Source: Deltaproteobacteria bacterium (lineage in GTDB: Bacteria > Desulfobacterota > DSM-4660 > Desulfatiglandales > Desulfatiglandaceae). Taken from it: DNA of 5,487 nucleotides. The position numbers were made by a program, and so were the translations under genes. Shown here one piece after another: positions 5,473 through 5,487 of the stretch. The DNA lies in contig JAFDKD010000250.1 in assembly GCA_019307165.1 (NCBI GenBank), positions 1 through 5,487 on the forward strand. The letters run 5' to 3'. Position 1 is the first letter of the stretch. Every line of letters starts with the position of its first letter. A model generated the notes under the pieces. The model was not told the DNA's origin. It made no database searches and saw only the letters and a program-made list of their open reading frames with translations.

Positions 5473-5487
5473 GTGAGTGACGGTATT
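5473..5487 (+). CDS. argG: Start of a further gene, probably argininosuccinate synthase (partial)
   Basis: GTG at 5473 follows a well placed AAGGAG and opens a frame reading M-S-D-G-I up to the window edge. Five residues cannot identify a protein. The call of argG, which joins citrulline and aspartate, rests only on position: argB-argD-argF is commonly followed by argG in related bacteria, and ArgG proteins often start with a short M-S-x leader before the VVLAYSGGLD motif. That motif should appear within the next 20 codons if the call is right. argH or an unrelated gene remain possible. The 97-base gap from argF is longer than the other gaps in the arg cluster. Confidence 0.5.

Overview
The window reads as chromosomal DNA of a deltaproteobacterial-type organism (Desulfobacterota / old Deltaproteobacteria). 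This rests on the look of the proteins, the moderately high G+C of the genes, and an hslV-hslU-argB-argD-argF-(argG) order that I recall from that group; I could not run a search. All recognised genes lie on the + strand.

Layout: positions 3-30 hold an AT-rich array of 7-bp CAATNNN units. hslV follows (74-640), encoding the proteolytic subunit of the HslVU (ClpQY) ATP-dependent protease. A 338-bp non-coding gap (641-978) then separates hslV from its partner ATPase gene hslU (979-2346). hslU overlaps argB (2343-3224) by four bases (ATGA). argD (3249-4472) and argF (4476-5375) follow closely. After a 97-bp gap the window ends five codons into a further gene with a good ribosome binding site (GTG at 5473), which by context is probably argG.

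How the genes work together: HslV and HslU form a two-component protease, with HslU hexamers unfolding substrates and HslV dodecamers cutting them. ArgB, ArgD and ArgF carry out the kinase, aminotransferase and transcarbamylase steps of arginine synthesis: N-acetylglutamate to its phosphate, the semialdehyde to N-acetylornithine, and ornithine to citrulline. ArgG would convert citrulline to argininosuccinate. The stop/start overlap suggests that argB, and perhaps the whole arg cluster, is translated from hslU transcripts.

The coding part is ordinary, and I find no undescribed gene system. The part worth a second look is the gap between hslV and hslU. It holds inward-facing heptanucleotide arrays (ATTGANN on the left, CAATNNN on the right) around a 105-bp segment with 14-bp inverted ends, plus an imperfect direct repeat. 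A perfect TTACAG-N2-CTGTAA dyad follows at 870-883. The CAATNNN array before hslV suggests a second copy of the same repeat family ends just at or before the window start.
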